Of a DNA stretch of 40,182 nt, positions 23,247 to 32,342 are shown one piece after another; positions within the stretch are counted from its first letter, which is position 1, and every line of letters starts with the position of its first letter. The notes under the pieces are model-generated. The model searched no databases, was not told the origin of the DNA, and saw nothing but the letters and a program-made list of their open reading frames with translations. The stretch comes from Limnohabitans sp. Rim8 (GTDB lineage Bacteria > Pseudomonadota > Gammaproteobacteria > Burkholderiales > Burkholderiaceae_C). The position numbers and the translations under genes are program-made. The DNA lies in assembly GCA_945897795.1 (NCBI GenBank), contig CAMDFT010000020.1, positions 1 through 40,182 of the forward strand, given 5' to 3'.

Positions 23247-24530
23247 ATGGATGCATCGGTTCTCATTGGCAGTTTTGTGGTGTTGATGTTGTTGGGCATG
23301 CCAGTGGCTTATGCCTTGGGCATGGCGGCCTTGTTGGGTGCTTTGTGGATCGACTTGCCGCTGGATGCGGTGATGATCCAGATGGCCAGCGGGGTCAATA
23401 AATTTTCGCTTTTGGCCATACCGTGTTTCGTGCTGGCGGGCGCGATCATGGCCGAGGGCGGCATGTCGCGGCGCTTGGTGGCGTTTGCCGGTGTGCTGAT
23501 CGGGTTTGTGCGCGGCGGCCTGTCGCTGGTCAATATTTTGGCCTCCACATTTTTCGGGGCCATTTCCGGCTCGTCGGTGGCCGACACGGCGTCGATTGGC
23601 TCGGTGCTGATTCCAGAGATGGAAAAAAACGGTTATCCCCGGCCTTTTGCCACAGCCGTGACGGTGAGTGGTTCCGTGCAGGCCATCCTCATCCCGCCGA
23701 GCCACAACGCGGTCATTTACTCCATGGCCGCAGGCGGCACGGTGTCGGTGGCGGCACTGTTTATGGCCGGGGTGCTTCCGGGTTTGCTTCTTGGCTTGAG
23801 CTTGGCGTTGTATTGCCTGTATGTGGCCCGCCGCGAGAACTACCCCAAAGGCCGCGTGATTCCCCTGAAAGAAGCGCTCAAAATTTGTGTTGACGCCCTG
23901 TGGGGCTTGGCCACCATGGGCATCATCTTGGGGGGCATCTTGAGTGGCGTGTTCACGGCCACCGAATCGGCCTCGATCGCTGTGTTGTGGGCCTTTTTTG
24001 TGACCATGTTCATTTACCGTGATTACAAGTGGAAAGACCTGCCCAAACTGATGCACCGCACGGTCAAGACCGTCACGATCGTGATGATCCTGATCGGCTT
24101 TGCCGCGAGCTTCGGTTACATCATGACCTTGATGCAAATTCCACTGAAGATCACCGCGGTCTTCACGGCCTTGAGCAGCGAACCCTGGGTGATTTTGTTG
24201 TGCGTCAACATCATGCTGCTGGCGCTGGGCACCTTGATGGACATGGCCCCGCTGATTTTGATTTTGACCCCGATCTTGTTGCCGGTCATGAAAACCATCG
24301 GGGTGGACCCGGTTCACTTCGGCATGATCATGATGGTCAACCTGGGCATTGGGCTGATCACGCCGCCGGTGGGTGCGGTGCTCTTTGTCGGCAGTGCCGT
24401 GGCCAAACTCAAGATCGAGCAAGTGGTCAAGGCCATGAAGCCGTTCTTTGTGATCTTGTTGTTCGTGCTGGTGCTGGTCACCTATGTGCCGCAAATTTCA
24501 CTGTGGTTGCCCCGCAGCATGGGCCTGTAA
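23247..24530 (+). CDS. dctM: TRAP transporter large permease (DctM family)
   Basis: 427 residues, the usual length, with about twelve hydrophobic segments. Signatures: NKFSLLAIPCFVLAGAIM, STFFGAISGSSVADTASIGS (the conserved G-x-x-S-G-S-S-x-A-D-x-A), GYPRPFATAVTVSGS, IPPSHNAVIYSMAAG, GVFTATESASIAVLW and NLGIGLITPPVGAVLFVG. It carries the Na-driven substrate pathway. Nine bases separate it from the dehydrogenase gene downstream, so the operon continues. Confidence 0.95.
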   Translation: MDASVLIGSFVVLMLLGMPVAYALGMAALLGALWIDLPLDAVMIQMASGVNKFSLLAIPCFVLAGAIMAEGGMSRRLVAFAGVLIGFVRGGLSLVNILASTFFGAISGSSVADTASIGSVLIPEMEKNGYPRPFATAVTVSGSVQAILIPPSHNAVIYSMAAGGTVSVAALFMAGVLPGLLLGLSLALYCLYVARRENYPKGRVIPLKEALKICVDALWGLATMGIILGGILSGVFTATESASIAVLWAFFVTMFIYRDYKWKDLPKLMHRTVKTVTIVMILIGFAASFGYIMTLMQIPLKITAVFTALSSEPWVILLCVNIMLLALGTLMDMAPLILILTPILLPVMKTIGVDPVHFGMIMMVNLGIGLITPPVGAVLFVGSAVAKLKIEQVVKAMKPFFVILLFVLVLVTYVPQISLWLPRSMGL

Positions 24531-24539
24531 AAAGCAGCC

Positions 24540-25541
24540 ATGGCCTTGCCCACGGTGCTGGTCACCCACCCTCGCCTGCGCCTGCACACCTATTTTGGTG
24601 AGCAGGCGTTGGCCAATTTGAAGCAGGTGGCCCGCGTCAAACTCAACCCCGATGCGCATGACTGGTCAACCGCCGAGTTGATGGAAGCCGCCCAAGGCTG
24701 TGAGGTGTTGATCGCCTACCGGCAGACCGTGCTCGATGCCGACTTTTTTGCCGCTGTGCCGGGTTTGCTGGCAACGGTGCGTTGTGCCGTTGACATTCGC
24801 ACCATCGATGTGGCGGCGGCCAGCCGCGAAGGCGTGCTGGTCACGCGCGCCAGTCCCGGGTTTGGCCCGTCGGTGGCGGAATGGGTGATGGGCGTCATGA
24901 TCGATTTGAGTCGCCACATCACTGAGGCCACGGTGGCTTATCGGCAAGGCCAGACTGTGGAGCCCCGCATGGGGCTTGAGCTGCGGGGCGCCTGTGTGGG
25001 CATCATCGGCTACGGCGAAATTGGTCGCCATGTGGCACGCTTGGCACAGGCGTTTGGCATGCGTGTGTGTGTGTACGACCCTCATGTGGCCCCACAAGAT
25101 CCAGCTTTTCAGTCGGTGAGCTGGCCGGAACTTTTGGCCCAGGCTGACCATGTGGTGTGCCTGGCCCCGGCGACGCCCGACACAGAAAACCTGATCAATG
25201 CCCAAGCCTTGTCGCTCATGAAACCCACCGCTTTTTTCATCAACGCTTCGCGGGGGCAGTTGCTTGACGAGTCAGCGCTGTTGCACGCTTTGGACCACGG
25301 CCAGTTGGCTGGGGCTGCGCTCGATGTGGGGCGTGCTGCTGATCAGATGCCTTCACCCGATCTGGTGCGGCACCCCCGTGTGATTGCCACGCCCCATGTG
25401 GGCGGTTTGACACCCCAGGCCATCGCCCATCAGGCGCTGGAAACCGTGGTGCAAACGACGGACATTTTGCAGGGGCGCATGCCCCACGGGGCCGTCAATC
25501 CGGGCCATGCGCATCGTTTTTTGAATCGGGTGACGCTATGA
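24540..25541 (+). CDS. D-isomer-specific 2-hydroxyacid dehydrogenase
   Basis: 333 residues. NAD(P)-binding Rossmann motif GIIGYGEIGRHVARLAQAFG, then VCLAPATPDTENLINAQALS, FINASRGQLLDESALLHALD (catalytic Arg region), and PHVGGLTPQAI, where the His of the family is in place; the second family Glu region is changed (LDVGRAADQMPSP). In this operon it is the best candidate to reduce tartronate semialdehyde or hydroxypyruvate to glycerate, a job done in E. coli by GarR of a different family. It overlaps the next gene by ATGA. Other 2-oxo acids are possible. Confidence 0.85.
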   Translation: MALPTVLVTHPRLRLHTYFGEQALANLKQVARVKLNPDAHDWSTAELMEAAQGCEVLIAYRQTVLDADFFAAVPGLLATVRCAVDIRTIDVAAASREGVLVTRASPGFGPSVAEWVMGVMIDLSRHITEATVAYRQGQTVEPRMGLELRGACVGIIGYGEIGRHVARLAQAFGMRVCVYDPHVAPQDPAFQSVSWPELLAQADHVVCLAPATPDTENLINAQALSLMKPTAFFINASRGQLLDESALLHALDHGQLAGAALDVGRAADQMPSPDLVRHPRVIATPHVGGLTPQAIAHQALETVVQTTDILQGRMPHGAVNPGHAHRFLNRVTL

Positions 25542-26368
25542 CCGCTGTTTCGTTTGCCGTGCCCCACGGAGCGTGTGACTGCCACATCCATGCCTATGAC
25601 GATGCTTACCCCTTGGCACCCACGGCCACCTTCAAGCCGCCACATGCCCCCATGGTTGACTATGCCCAAGTCCAGGCGGCACTGGGTTTGACGCGTGTGG
25701 TGGTGGTGCAGCCCACGGGCTATGGTTTTGACAACCGCTGCACCTTGGCCGCCGTGGCCAGCATGGGCGGCCGCGCACGCGGCGTGGCCATGGTGCCGGT
25801 GCAGGTGACCGAGGATGAGTTAGGTGCTTTGCATGCTGCAGGCGTGCGGGGTGTTCGCATGATGCTGTTCCCAGGCGGGTTGTTGGGCTGGGAGGCGCTG
25901 GCCCCCATGGCTGAGAAGGTACGGCCTTGGGGTTGGCATTTGAATGTGCAGTTCAATGGCTGCGAGTTTGTGCAGCGCCTGCCGCTTTTGCAAAGCCTGA
26001 ACGTGCCGCTGGTGATCGATCACACCGGAAAATTCTTGGTGCCCCCTGCGGGCACAGAAGACCCGGCATTTCAGGCCCTTTGCTGTTTGCTGGACACGGG
26101 CCGCGTTTGGGTCAAGCTGTCCGCACCTTATGAGACTTCGCGCCAGGGCGCGCCGCATTACGATGATGTGGGTTTGCTGGCGCGTCACCTGGCCACCCAT
26201 TACCCCGAGCGCTGCTTGTGGGCGAGCAATTGGCCCCATCCCAACCAAGACCCCATGCCATCCAATGCCGCCATGCTGAACCTCTTGCCCAATTGGGTGG
26301 CGCGTCATGCAGACCTGCAACGCATCTTGGTGGACAACCCTGCTCAGCTGTATGGTTTTGACGCTTGA
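25538..26368 (+). CDS. amidohydrolase-superfamily lactone hydrolase/isomerase (galactarolactone isomerase-like)
   Basis: 276 residues. TIM-barrel of the amidohydrolase-2 group: CDCHIHAYDDAYPLAPTATF (H-x-H), GLTRVVVVQPTGYGFDNRCT, VPLVIDHTGKFLVP (His after strand 5), CLWASNWPHPNQDP (final catalytic region; the usual G-T/S-D-W-P has become A-S-N-W-P, so the last acid is Asn). The group includes 2-pyrone-4,6-dicarboxylate lactonase and D-galactarolactone isomerase. Next to uronate dehydrogenase the natural role is to isomerise or open the aldaro-lactone. Overlaps the dehydrogenase gene by four bases. Confidence 0.78.
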   Translation: MTAVSFAVPHGACDCHIHAYDDAYPLAPTATFKPPHAPMVDYAQVQAALGLTRVVVVQPTGYGFDNRCTLAAVASMGGRARGVAMVPVQVTEDELGALHAAGVRGVRMMLFPGGLLGWEALAPMAEKVRPWGWHLNVQFNGCEFVQRLPLLQSLNVPLVIDHTGKFLVPPAGTEDPAFQALCCLLDTGRVWVKLSAPYETSRQGAPHYDDVGLLARHLATHYPERCLWASNWPHPNQDPMPSNAAMLNLLPNWVARHADLQRILVDNPAQLYGFDA

Positions 26369-26408
26369 TCGCGCAGCTTTTGAACCATTTTCAGAAAATG
26401 TGACCCCC

Positions 26409-27404
26409 ATGGCCCATGTTTATGTTTCCAACGCCGACAGCGGCGACATCTCGGTGCTGCACATGGCGGCCGATGGCGCGCTGCAGCTGCAAAACACCGT
26501 GCCCGTGGGCGGCAACCTGATGCCCATGGCCATCAGCCCCTCACAGCACATGCTGTATGCAGCCCGCCGCAGCGATCCGATGGCGTTGGTGAGTCTGGCC
26601 ATTGACCCGCAAAGCCGTGATCTGCAAAGTGTGGGCGAGTCGCCTTTGCCTGCCAGCATGGCCTATATCGCCACTGACACCACAGGTCGATTTTTGCTGG
26701 CTGCCTCCTACCCTGGGCACCAGCTCAACGTGAGCCCGGTACAGCCCGATGGCACCGTGGGCGCTGTGCAGCAGGTGGTGCCCACGGGCCCCAATGCCCA
26801 CGCCATCATGGCGTCGCCGTGCAACTGCTATGTGTTGGCCACCAGCTTGGGCGGCGGTGAACTCATGGTGTACGCATTCCATGCCGAGACGGGCCACCTG
26901 ACGCCTGCATCCATTTGGCATGCGCGGGCTGGTGCCGGGCCTCGGCACTTCCGGTTTGACCCAGCGGGCCGATTTGTTTATCTGCTCAACGAACTCGATG
27001 GCGCGGTGGACGTGCTGGCCTGGGATGCCCAGCTGGGTCGCTTGAACAGCGTGCAAAGCAGCGTGGACATTTTGCCACCGGGCTTCACGGGCAATCCTTG
27101 GGCGGCCGACTTGCACCTCACGCCCGATGGGCGTCATCTTTACACCAGTGAACGAACTTCCAGCACCTTGGCGCACTTCGCTGTGGACGCGGTCACGGGG
27201 CACATCGCCCCAAAGGGGCATACGGCGGTTGAAGCCCAGCCCCGGGGTTTTGCCATCGACGCGACAGGCCAGCATTTGCTGGTGGTGGGCCAGCTGTCAC
27301 ACCACCTCAGCCGTTATGAGATCGACCGCGAATCGGGCCAATTGACGCTGCGCCAACGCTTGCCGGTGGGGCAGGGCCCGAACTGGGTGGAGATACTGGC
27401 ATGA
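26409..27404 (+). CDS. seven-bladed beta-propeller lactonase
   Basis: 331 residues, no signal peptide. YbhE/6-phosphogluconolactonase-type propeller: [80 protein letters not shown] and [16 protein letters not shown] are the repeated blade motifs (G-P-R-H/G, D-P-x-G-x-x-x-Y). In this position it probably opens the 1,4- or 1,5-lactone of glucarate/galactarate produced by Udh, rather than 6-phosphogluconolactone. ATG 26409 gives the family start; an ATG at 26352 would overlap the previous gene. It overlaps garD by ATGA. Confidence 0.83.
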   Translation: MAHVYVSNADSGDISVLHMAADGALQLQNTVPVGGNLMPMAISPSQHMLYAARRSDPMALVSLAIDPQSRDLQSVGESPLPASMAYIATDTTGRFLLAASYPGHQLNVSPVQPDGTVGAVQQVVPTGPNAHAIMASPCNCYVLATSLGGGELMVYAFHAETGHLTPASIWHARAGAGPRHFRFDPAGRFVYLLNELDGAVDVLAWDAQLGRLNSVQSSVDILPPGFTGNPWAADLHLTPDGRHLYTSERTSSTLAHFAVDAVTGHIAPKGHTAVEAQPRGFAIDATGQHLLVVGQLSHHLSRYEIDRESGQLTLRQRLPVGQGPNWVEILA

Positions 27405-28975
27405 GCGACATGACATCCGCCGCGCAGCCGCGTTTGGTGCGCATGCACCCGGCCGACAACGTGGCCATTGTGGTCAATGAGGGCGGGTTGCCCGCCGGCA
27501 CTCTGCTTGAAGGGGGGCTGGTCTTGCTGGACAAAGTGCCGCAGGGCCACAAGGTGGCGCTGGTGGCCTTGGCGCAAGGCGAGGTGGTGCGGCGCTACAA
27601 CGTGCCCATTGGACATGCGTTGCAAGACATCGCGGCGGGGCGCTGGGTGCACGAGCGCTTGCTGCAAATGCCCGCTGCCCGCGAGTTGCAAGGCTTGCCC
27701 ATGGCCACCGTGGTGGCGCCTGTGCAAGCGCCACTGACCGGCTACACCTTTGAGGGCTACCGCAATGCCGATGGCTCGGTGGGCACGCGCAATATTTTGG
27801 CCATCACCACCACCGTGCAGTGCGTGGCGGGTGTGGTGTCACAAGCTGTGCGCCGCATCAAGGACGAGTTGTTGCCCTTGTACCCGCATGTGGACGACGT
27901 GGTGGGTCTGGAGCACAGCTACGGCTGTGGCGTGGCCATCGACGCGCCCGACGCCATCATTCCGATCCGGACCTTGCGCAACATCAGCCTGAACCCCAAC
28001 TTTGGGGGCGAGGTGATGGTGGTCAGTCTGGGGTGTGAAAAACTGCAACCCGAGCGCTTGCTGCCGCCCGGCAGTTTCCCGATCACCGATGCGCGTGCAC
28101 CGACCGAGGGACCGCACACCGTGTGCCTGCAAGATGCCGCTCATGTGGGCTTCATGTCGATGCTGGACAGCATTGTGCAAAGCGCGCGTCCGCATCTGGA
28201 GCGGCTGAACGCCCGCAGGCGCGAGACAGTGCCCGCCAGCCAACTGTTGGTGGGCGTGCAGTGTGGCGGCAGCGATGCGTTTTCTGGGGTCACCGCCAAC
28301 CCGGCGGTGGGCTTTGCGGCTGACTTGCTGGTGCGCGCTGGGGCCACGGTGATGTTCAGTGAAAACACCGAAGTGCGCGACGCGGTGGAGCAACTCACGC
28401 AGCGCGCGGCCACACCAGAAGTGGCCCAGGCCATCGTGCGCGAGCTCGATTGGTACGACCGTTATCTGGAACGCGGAAGGGTAGACCGCAGCGCCAACAC
28501 CACGCCAGGCAACAAGGCGGGTGGCTTGTCCAACATTGCCGAAAAAGCCATGGGCTCTATCGTCAAGAGCGGCACGGCGGCCATCTCGCATGTGTTGGCG
28601 CCGGGCGAAAAGTTGCGGCCCGACCAAAAGGGCTTGGTGTTTGCGGCCACACCGGCCAGCGACTTCATTTGCGGCACGTTGCAGCTGGCTGCTGGCATGA
28701 ATGTGCATGTCTTCACCACCGGGCGCGGCACCCCCTACGGGCTGGCCGAGTGCCCCGTCATCAAGGTGGCCACGCGCAGCGATTTGGCTCGGCGCTGGCA
28801 TGACCTGATGGACATCAATGCGGGGCGCATCGCCGATGAAGGCCTCAGCATCGAAGACATGGGCTGGGCGCTGTTTCGCATGCTGCTGGACGTGGCCAGT
28901 GGCCGCAAGACCTGGGCCGAACACTGGAAGCTGCACAATGCCTTGGTGTTGTTCAACCCTGCGCCGATCACCTGA
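27401..28975 (+). CDS. garD: galactarate dehydratase
   Basis: 524 residues, one more than the E. coli enzyme. Converts galactarate to 5-keto-4-deoxy-glucarate; iron-dependent. N-terminal SAF domain ([38 protein letters not shown]), then the altronate/galactarate dehydratase domains: [71 protein letters not shown] and [20 protein letters not shown]. The F-x-G-Y-x-x-x-D-G and C-G-S-D patterns are complete, and identity to GarD is high throughout rather than to UxaA alone. Its presence beside gudD means both epimeric aldarates can be used. Confidence 0.95.
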   Translation: MSDMTSAAQPRLVRMHPADNVAIVVNEGGLPAGTLLEGGLVLLDKVPQGHKVALVALAQGEVVRRYNVPIGHALQDIAAGRWVHERLLQMPAARELQGLPMATVVAPVQAPLTGYTFEGYRNADGSVGTRNILAITTTVQCVAGVVSQAVRRIKDELLPLYPHVDDVVGLEHSYGCGVAIDAPDAIIPIRTLRNISLNPNFGGEVMVVSLGCEKLQPERLLPPGSFPITDARAPTEGPHTVCLQDAAHVGFMSMLDSIVQSARPHLERLNARRRETVPASQLLVGVQCGGSDAFSGVTANPAVGFAADLLVRAGATVMFSENTEVRDAVEQLTQRAATPEVAQAIVRELDWYDRYLERGRVDRSANTTPGNKAGGLSNIAEKAMGSIVKSGTAAISHVLAPGEKLRPDQKGLVFAATPASDFICGTLQLAAGMNVHVFTTGRGTPYGLAECPVIKVATRSDLARRWHDLMDINAGRIADEGLSIEDMGWALFRMLLDVASGRKTWAEHWKLHNALVLFNPAPIT

Positions 28976-28999
28976 TTCGATTCACTCAAGGAGACTTCC

Positions 29000-29977
29000 A
29001 TGAACATCAAACGACAACTGATTCAAATGCTGTGCATCACCGCCCTGGGCCTGGCCATGGTCCCAGCGTCTGCACGAAGCGACTACCCCACTCGCCCGAT
29101 CAAATTGGTGGTGCCCTTTCCACCGGGTGGCACCAGCGATGTGATGGGCCGTTTGATGGCCGATGAGTTGGGCAAGATCCTCAAGCAGCCTGTGGTGATG
29201 GAAAACATTGGGGGCGCTGGCGGTATTGTCGGGACTGACCGCGCCATCCGATTGCCTGCCGACGGCTACACCTTGATCCAAAGCGGCGTGGGACAAAACG
29301 CGGTGGCGCATGGTCTGGATGCCAAGCTCAAATACAACTCGATGACCGATCTGGTTCACCTGACCCAGGTGCACTCGGGCCCCAATGTGTTGGTGGTTCA
29401 CCCATCTTTGCCCTTTAAAACGGTCAAGGATTTGGTGGACTATGCCAAGAAAAATCCCGGCAAGCTGGACTACGGTTACACCCATGCGGCTTCTGGCCAC
29501 ATGGCCATGGAGTTGTTCAAACAGACCACGGGGATCTTCCTAACCGGCATCCCCTACCGTGGCGGTGGCCCCTTGCTCAACGATCTGCTGGCCAGCACGG
29601 TGCCCATGATTTTCATTAACCAAGATGCGGCTTTGCCCCACATCAAGGCCGGCAAAATCCGCCCGATTGCCGTGAGCAGTCTGCAGCGCAACCCGCTGTA
29701 CCCCGATGTGCCCACGGTGGCCGAATCGGGCTACAAAGACTTTCAAGCGCTGTCTTGGTCAGGGCTGTCTGTGGCCAAAGGCACCCCCCCTGCGATCGTC
29801 GAAAAACTCGAAGCATCCATGGTGCAGGCTTTGCAATCCGAGGCCGTGCGTCAACGCCTGACTTCGGTTGGGTTTGTGGTGCCCCCCCTCGGTGGAAAGG
29901 CTTACACCAGCTTTGTCAAAGCCGAAATCGACACCTGGACACGCGTGATCAAGACCGCAGGTATTCAACCCCAGTGA
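29000..29977 (+). CDS. Bug-family (TctC-like) periplasmic binding protein
   Basis: 325 residues with signal peptide (KRQLIQMLCITALGLAM, cleavage near ASA-R at about 26). Bug/TctC signatures: YPTRPIKLVVPFPPGGTSDV, VVMENIGGAGGIVGTDRA, GGPLLNDLLASTVPMIF, GKIRPIAVSSLQRNPLYPDV and PTVAESGYKDFQALSW. These are binding proteins of tripartite tricarboxylate transporters, but no tctA or tctB gene is nearby, as is common in Burkholderiales. GGAGA precedes ATG 29000; 24 bp after garD. Ligand unknown; a sugar acid is likely from position. Confidence 0.92.
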   Translation: MNIKRQLIQMLCITALGLAMVPASARSDYPTRPIKLVVPFPPGGTSDVMGRLMADELGKILKQPVVMENIGGAGGIVGTDRAIRLPADGYTLIQSGVGQNAVAHGLDAKLKYNSMTDLVHLTQVHSGPNVLVVHPSLPFKTVKDLVDYAKKNPGKLDYGYTHAASGHMAMELFKQTTGIFLTGIPYRGGGPLLNDLLASTVPMIFINQDAALPHIKAGKIRPIAVSSLQRNPLYPDVPTVAESGYKDFQALSWSGLSVAKGTPPAIVEKLEASMVQALQSEAVRQRLTSVGFVVPPLGGKAYTSFVKAEIDTWTRVIKTAGIQPQ

Positions 29978-29998
29978 CCTGACAGCTCCGACCGTTAT

Positions 29999-30514
29999 TC
30001 AGCTGCTGCAGCTGACGCTGCCGCAACCTGACATGGTCACGGTTTTGATGGTCGAAGGGTCGGCCAGGGTTTCGCTCTCGCTGTCAAAACCCACCGATTT
30101 CAGGTGCGCCGCCAGGCCTGCATCCATGCTGTTGGCGTGCCCTGGAAACCATTCGGCCAGCGCTTCGGCCATGCGGGTGATGATGGTTTTGTCGCTGTCC
30201 AGGTAATGGGCTTCCACCACACGCATGGTTTCCAAAATGGTCGCATGGTGTTCGGCGTGGCAGTTGTCTGCCGAAAAGCCGGTGGCCAGCATCCAGCGCT
30301 CTTCTTGCGCAAAGTGCTCGACTGTGTGGTCTAGGAATTTTTTGTAGACCGGCAGTTGATCTTCTTCGGGGGTGGCCAATATCGCGTTGATCATGTCCAC
30401 GAATTCCTGGTGCGTCCCGTCCATGCGGGCGTCGCCCGTGTGAAGTGAATCGGTCCAAGCCATGACTGGAGGCATCTGGGTGTGGGCGACAGAGGAGGTG
30501 GTGGTGGTGGACAT
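29999..30514 (-). CDS. bacteriohemerythrin-type protein
   Basis: 171 residues. Four-helix, di-iron oxygen-binding domain: the ligands are in MDGTHQEFVDMINA, HTVEHFAQEERWM, CHAEHHATILE and a final MDAGLAAHLKS. The C-terminus is extended by about 25 residues ending GCGSVSCSS, with two cysteines that are not part of the hemerythrin core. ATG 30514 is chosen; an earlier TTG/ATG frame upstream adds nine residues without similarity. Probably O2 storage or sensing. It ends 21 bp from the convergent Bug gene. Confidence 0.88.
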   Translation of the reverse strand: MSTTTTSSVAHTQMPPVMAWTDSLHTGDARMDGTHQEFVDMINAILATPEEDQLPVYKKFLDHTVEHFAQEERWMLATGFSADNCHAEHHATILETMRVVEAHYLDSDKTIITRMAEALAEWFPGHANSMDAGLAAHLKSVGFDSESETLADPSTIKTVTMSGCGSVSCSS

Positions 30515-30687
30515 GGCAAACTCGATCAAGTTACAAAACACAAACAGCCCACATTATCTCGCCAAGCCAAGGGTGTCAGTGCATTGAGGGCATCGTTGCT
30601 CGGGGCTGTGCCGGTTCGACCCGATGGGCCACAGGCCTTGTCAAAGCCGCTATCGTGTTGGCCTGCGTCATATTTTCAAAAAAATCC

Positions 30688-31698
30688 ATGGATTCCGTCA
30701 CACAAGTTCTTTTGGGCGCCTCGATCGGCGTGGCCGTCATGGGGCGTCGCACGGCGCTTTGGAAGTCTGCGGTGTGGGGCGGCGTGGCAGGTTTGCTGCC
30801 CGACCTGGACGTATTGATAGACCACGGTGACCCGATCCTTAACATGATTCGGCACCGCGCCGAGACGCATGCCTTGTTGTTGCTGACGCTGTTTGCTTTT
30901 CCCATGGCCTGGGTGGTCAGCCGCATCCACCACCAGGCCCGCTTGTATGGTCGCTGGTGGTGGGCGCTCATGCTGGCGCTGGTCACCCACCCCTTGCTGG
31001 ACCTGATGACGATTTACGGCACCCAGGTGTTCCAGCCATTCAGCGACGAGGCCTATGGCCTGGGCAGCATGTTCATCATCGACCCGGCGTATTCACTGCC
31101 CTTGCTGGTCGGGGTGGTCGCCGCTTTCCGTGTCAAACCCATGGGCAGGGCTTTGCGCATCAATGGCTGGGCGTTGGGCTTGAGCACCGCTTATTTAGCC
31201 TGGAGCGCGCTGGGCCAGGCCTGGGTCACGCAGCACGCTCGCCAGTCGCTGCAGGCGCAGGGCTTGCCCAGCCAGCAGTTGATGGTGACCCCCGCGCCCT
31301 TGAGCACCTTGCTGTGGCGCGTGGTGGCGCTCGATGGCGAGCGCTTTCACGAAGGCTTTTATGCGCTGATGGACGGCGGGCGGGAGATTTGCTTTGTGGC
31401 GCACGAGCGCGGCGGGGCGCTGGCCACGCAACACGCCAATCACCCCCAGTTGCAGCGCCTGGCGCGCTTCACCGACGGGTTTTACAAGGTCGCTGACCAA
31501 AACGGCAAGTTGGTGCTTACCGACTTGCGCATGGGGCAAGAGCCCGCCTATGTGTTTTCTTTTGACATTGGCCCGCCGCTGCAAGCCGGCCAAGCTCACC
31601 CCGTGGCGCAACAGCAAAGCCGCCGCATGGACGTGGGGGCGGGTTTGAAATGGCTGGGGCAGCGCATCATGGGGCGCGATGTGCAGCCGCCAAGATAA
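30688..31698 (+). CDS. YdjM-like membrane-bound metal-dependent hydrolase (DUF457)
   Basis: 336 residues. The N-terminal half is the YdjM fold: MDSVTQVLLGASIGVAVMGR, GVAGLLPDLDVLIDHGDPIL and HRAETHALLLL, with conserved Asp and His residues and four or five membrane helices. The C-terminal half (from about residue 190) is soluble and starts after a last hydrophobic segment (WALGLSTAYLAWSALGQAWV); it is probably outside the cytoplasm. Family members carry likely metal ligands but have no established substrate. Starts at ATG 30688; upstream extension would lack similarity. Confidence 0.85.
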   Translation: MDSVTQVLLGASIGVAVMGRRTALWKSAVWGGVAGLLPDLDVLIDHGDPILNMIRHRAETHALLLLTLFAFPMAWVVSRIHHQARLYGRWWWALMLALVTHPLLDLMTIYGTQVFQPFSDEAYGLGSMFIIDPAYSLPLLVGVVAAFRVKPMGRALRINGWALGLSTAYLAWSALGQAWVTQHARQSLQAQGLPSQQLMVTPAPLSTLLWRVVALDGERFHEGFYALMDGGREICFVAHERGGALATQHANHPQLQRLARFTDGFYKVADQNGKLVLTDLRMGQEPAYVFSFDIGPPLQAGQAHPVAQQQSRRMDVGAGLKWLGQRIMGRDVQPPR

Positions 31699-31748
31699 GA
31701 CTGCGGGCTGGGCGCTTGGGCGTGCTGCGATTGGCAAAGATGGGGGGT

Positions 31749-31842
31749 GACGAGCCTTGACCCCGGCACTGGATTCACAGTTAGGGCTGCTTGGTTCCCC
31801 ACCTGACCCGGTTGGCCGCTTCACCATGCGGGAAGGCCCGTC
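31749..31842 (-). ncRNA. ffs: 4.5S RNA of the signal recognition particle (small SRP RNA)
   Basis: Read on the minus strand, the segment has the SRP RNA signature GGTCAGGTGGGGAACCAAGC, followed by AGCC: the Ffh-binding symmetric and asymmetric loops with the GGAA tetraloop (31795-31798). The ends pair perfectly: 5' GACGGGCCTT (31833-31842) with AAGGCTCGTC 3' (31749-31758), counting one G-U pair, to give the long closed stem of about 94 nt. The RNA binds Ffh and targets membrane-protein ribosomes. No clear -10/-35 was found just upstream, so the exact 5' end is inferred from the stem. Confidence 0.88.
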
Positions 31843-31855
31843 AGTTTTGCATCTC

Positions 31856-31967
31856 ATGTGACACACCTAGGTGACACAGTTTAAAACTCAATTCTAGACT
31901 CAATGCCGAAGAATTTTGGAGCAGGTAAACCATGAACCGTAAAAATTTGACGTTGCAAACTTCGTAA
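31856..31967 (+). mobile_element. possible IS481-like left-end remnant
   Basis: TGTGACACA...GTGACACAG around the palindrome CACCTAGGTG (31864-31873) resembles the outer end of an IS481-family element, and 60 bp further a GGAG and ATG open an 11-codon frame MNRKNLTLQTS (31932-31967), close to the usual start M-N-x-H-K-N-x-R-L-T-L of IS481 transposases but shortened and stopped. If right, only the first 110 bp of such an element remain. The match is short and may be chance. Confidence 0.28.
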
Positions 31968-32342
31968 ATTGTGACCAGTTCAAACTGCGTATCAGTCAGC
32001 GCTTGAATAAAATTTGTCGATGATTATTTAAGTGACGATGCTGGGCTAAATTCCAGCCTAGTCTGACCCCACCGTACTCCCACCCCCCAAATCCTGAGCA
32101 GGGACTCCTGCCTGCCCTATGCACTGTAATTTGCTCGTCCGATTGCCCTTCGGACCAAATCCAAACACCCCCCTTACTTTCCAAAACCAGCCCCCCCGGG
32201 GGGTAGATAAATATTTTTGTTTTAAAAGCGCAACCTTCTTGAGACTTGATCTGTGATGGTTACTAAAGGCCTTTCCCACTTTAAAAACGTTCTCACTTAC
32301 CCCGGCAATGTTCTAATATTCAGATTGTTTCAATCGAGCTCC
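31968..32342. other. AT-rich intergenic region before the caspase-like gene
   Basis: No gene or RNA is recognised. It contains a self-complementary block of C7 then G6 (32191-32203) followed by an A/T-rich run, and a small hairpin GGCTaaattcCAGCC near 32043-32057. It should hold the promoter of the gene at 32343; a TAATAT at about 32311 could be its -10. Confidence 0.4.

Noticed and set aside
23112-24494. Long open frame (460 codons) antisense to the TRAP permease genes
   Set aside because: His/Gln/Arg-rich composition and no recognisable motif; it is the mirror of GC-rich codons of dctQ and dctM, which are clearly real.
31749-31842. SRP RNA gene as attachment site of an integrative element
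   Set aside because: Elements use the 3' end of RNA genes; here the foreign-looking DNA lies on the 5' side, no duplicated 3' end was found and no integrase is in the window.
32191-32203. C7-G6 block as a transcription terminator
   Set aside because: A perfectly self-complementary block without a loop cannot form a good hairpin, and the run that follows is mixed A/T rather than a T-tract.
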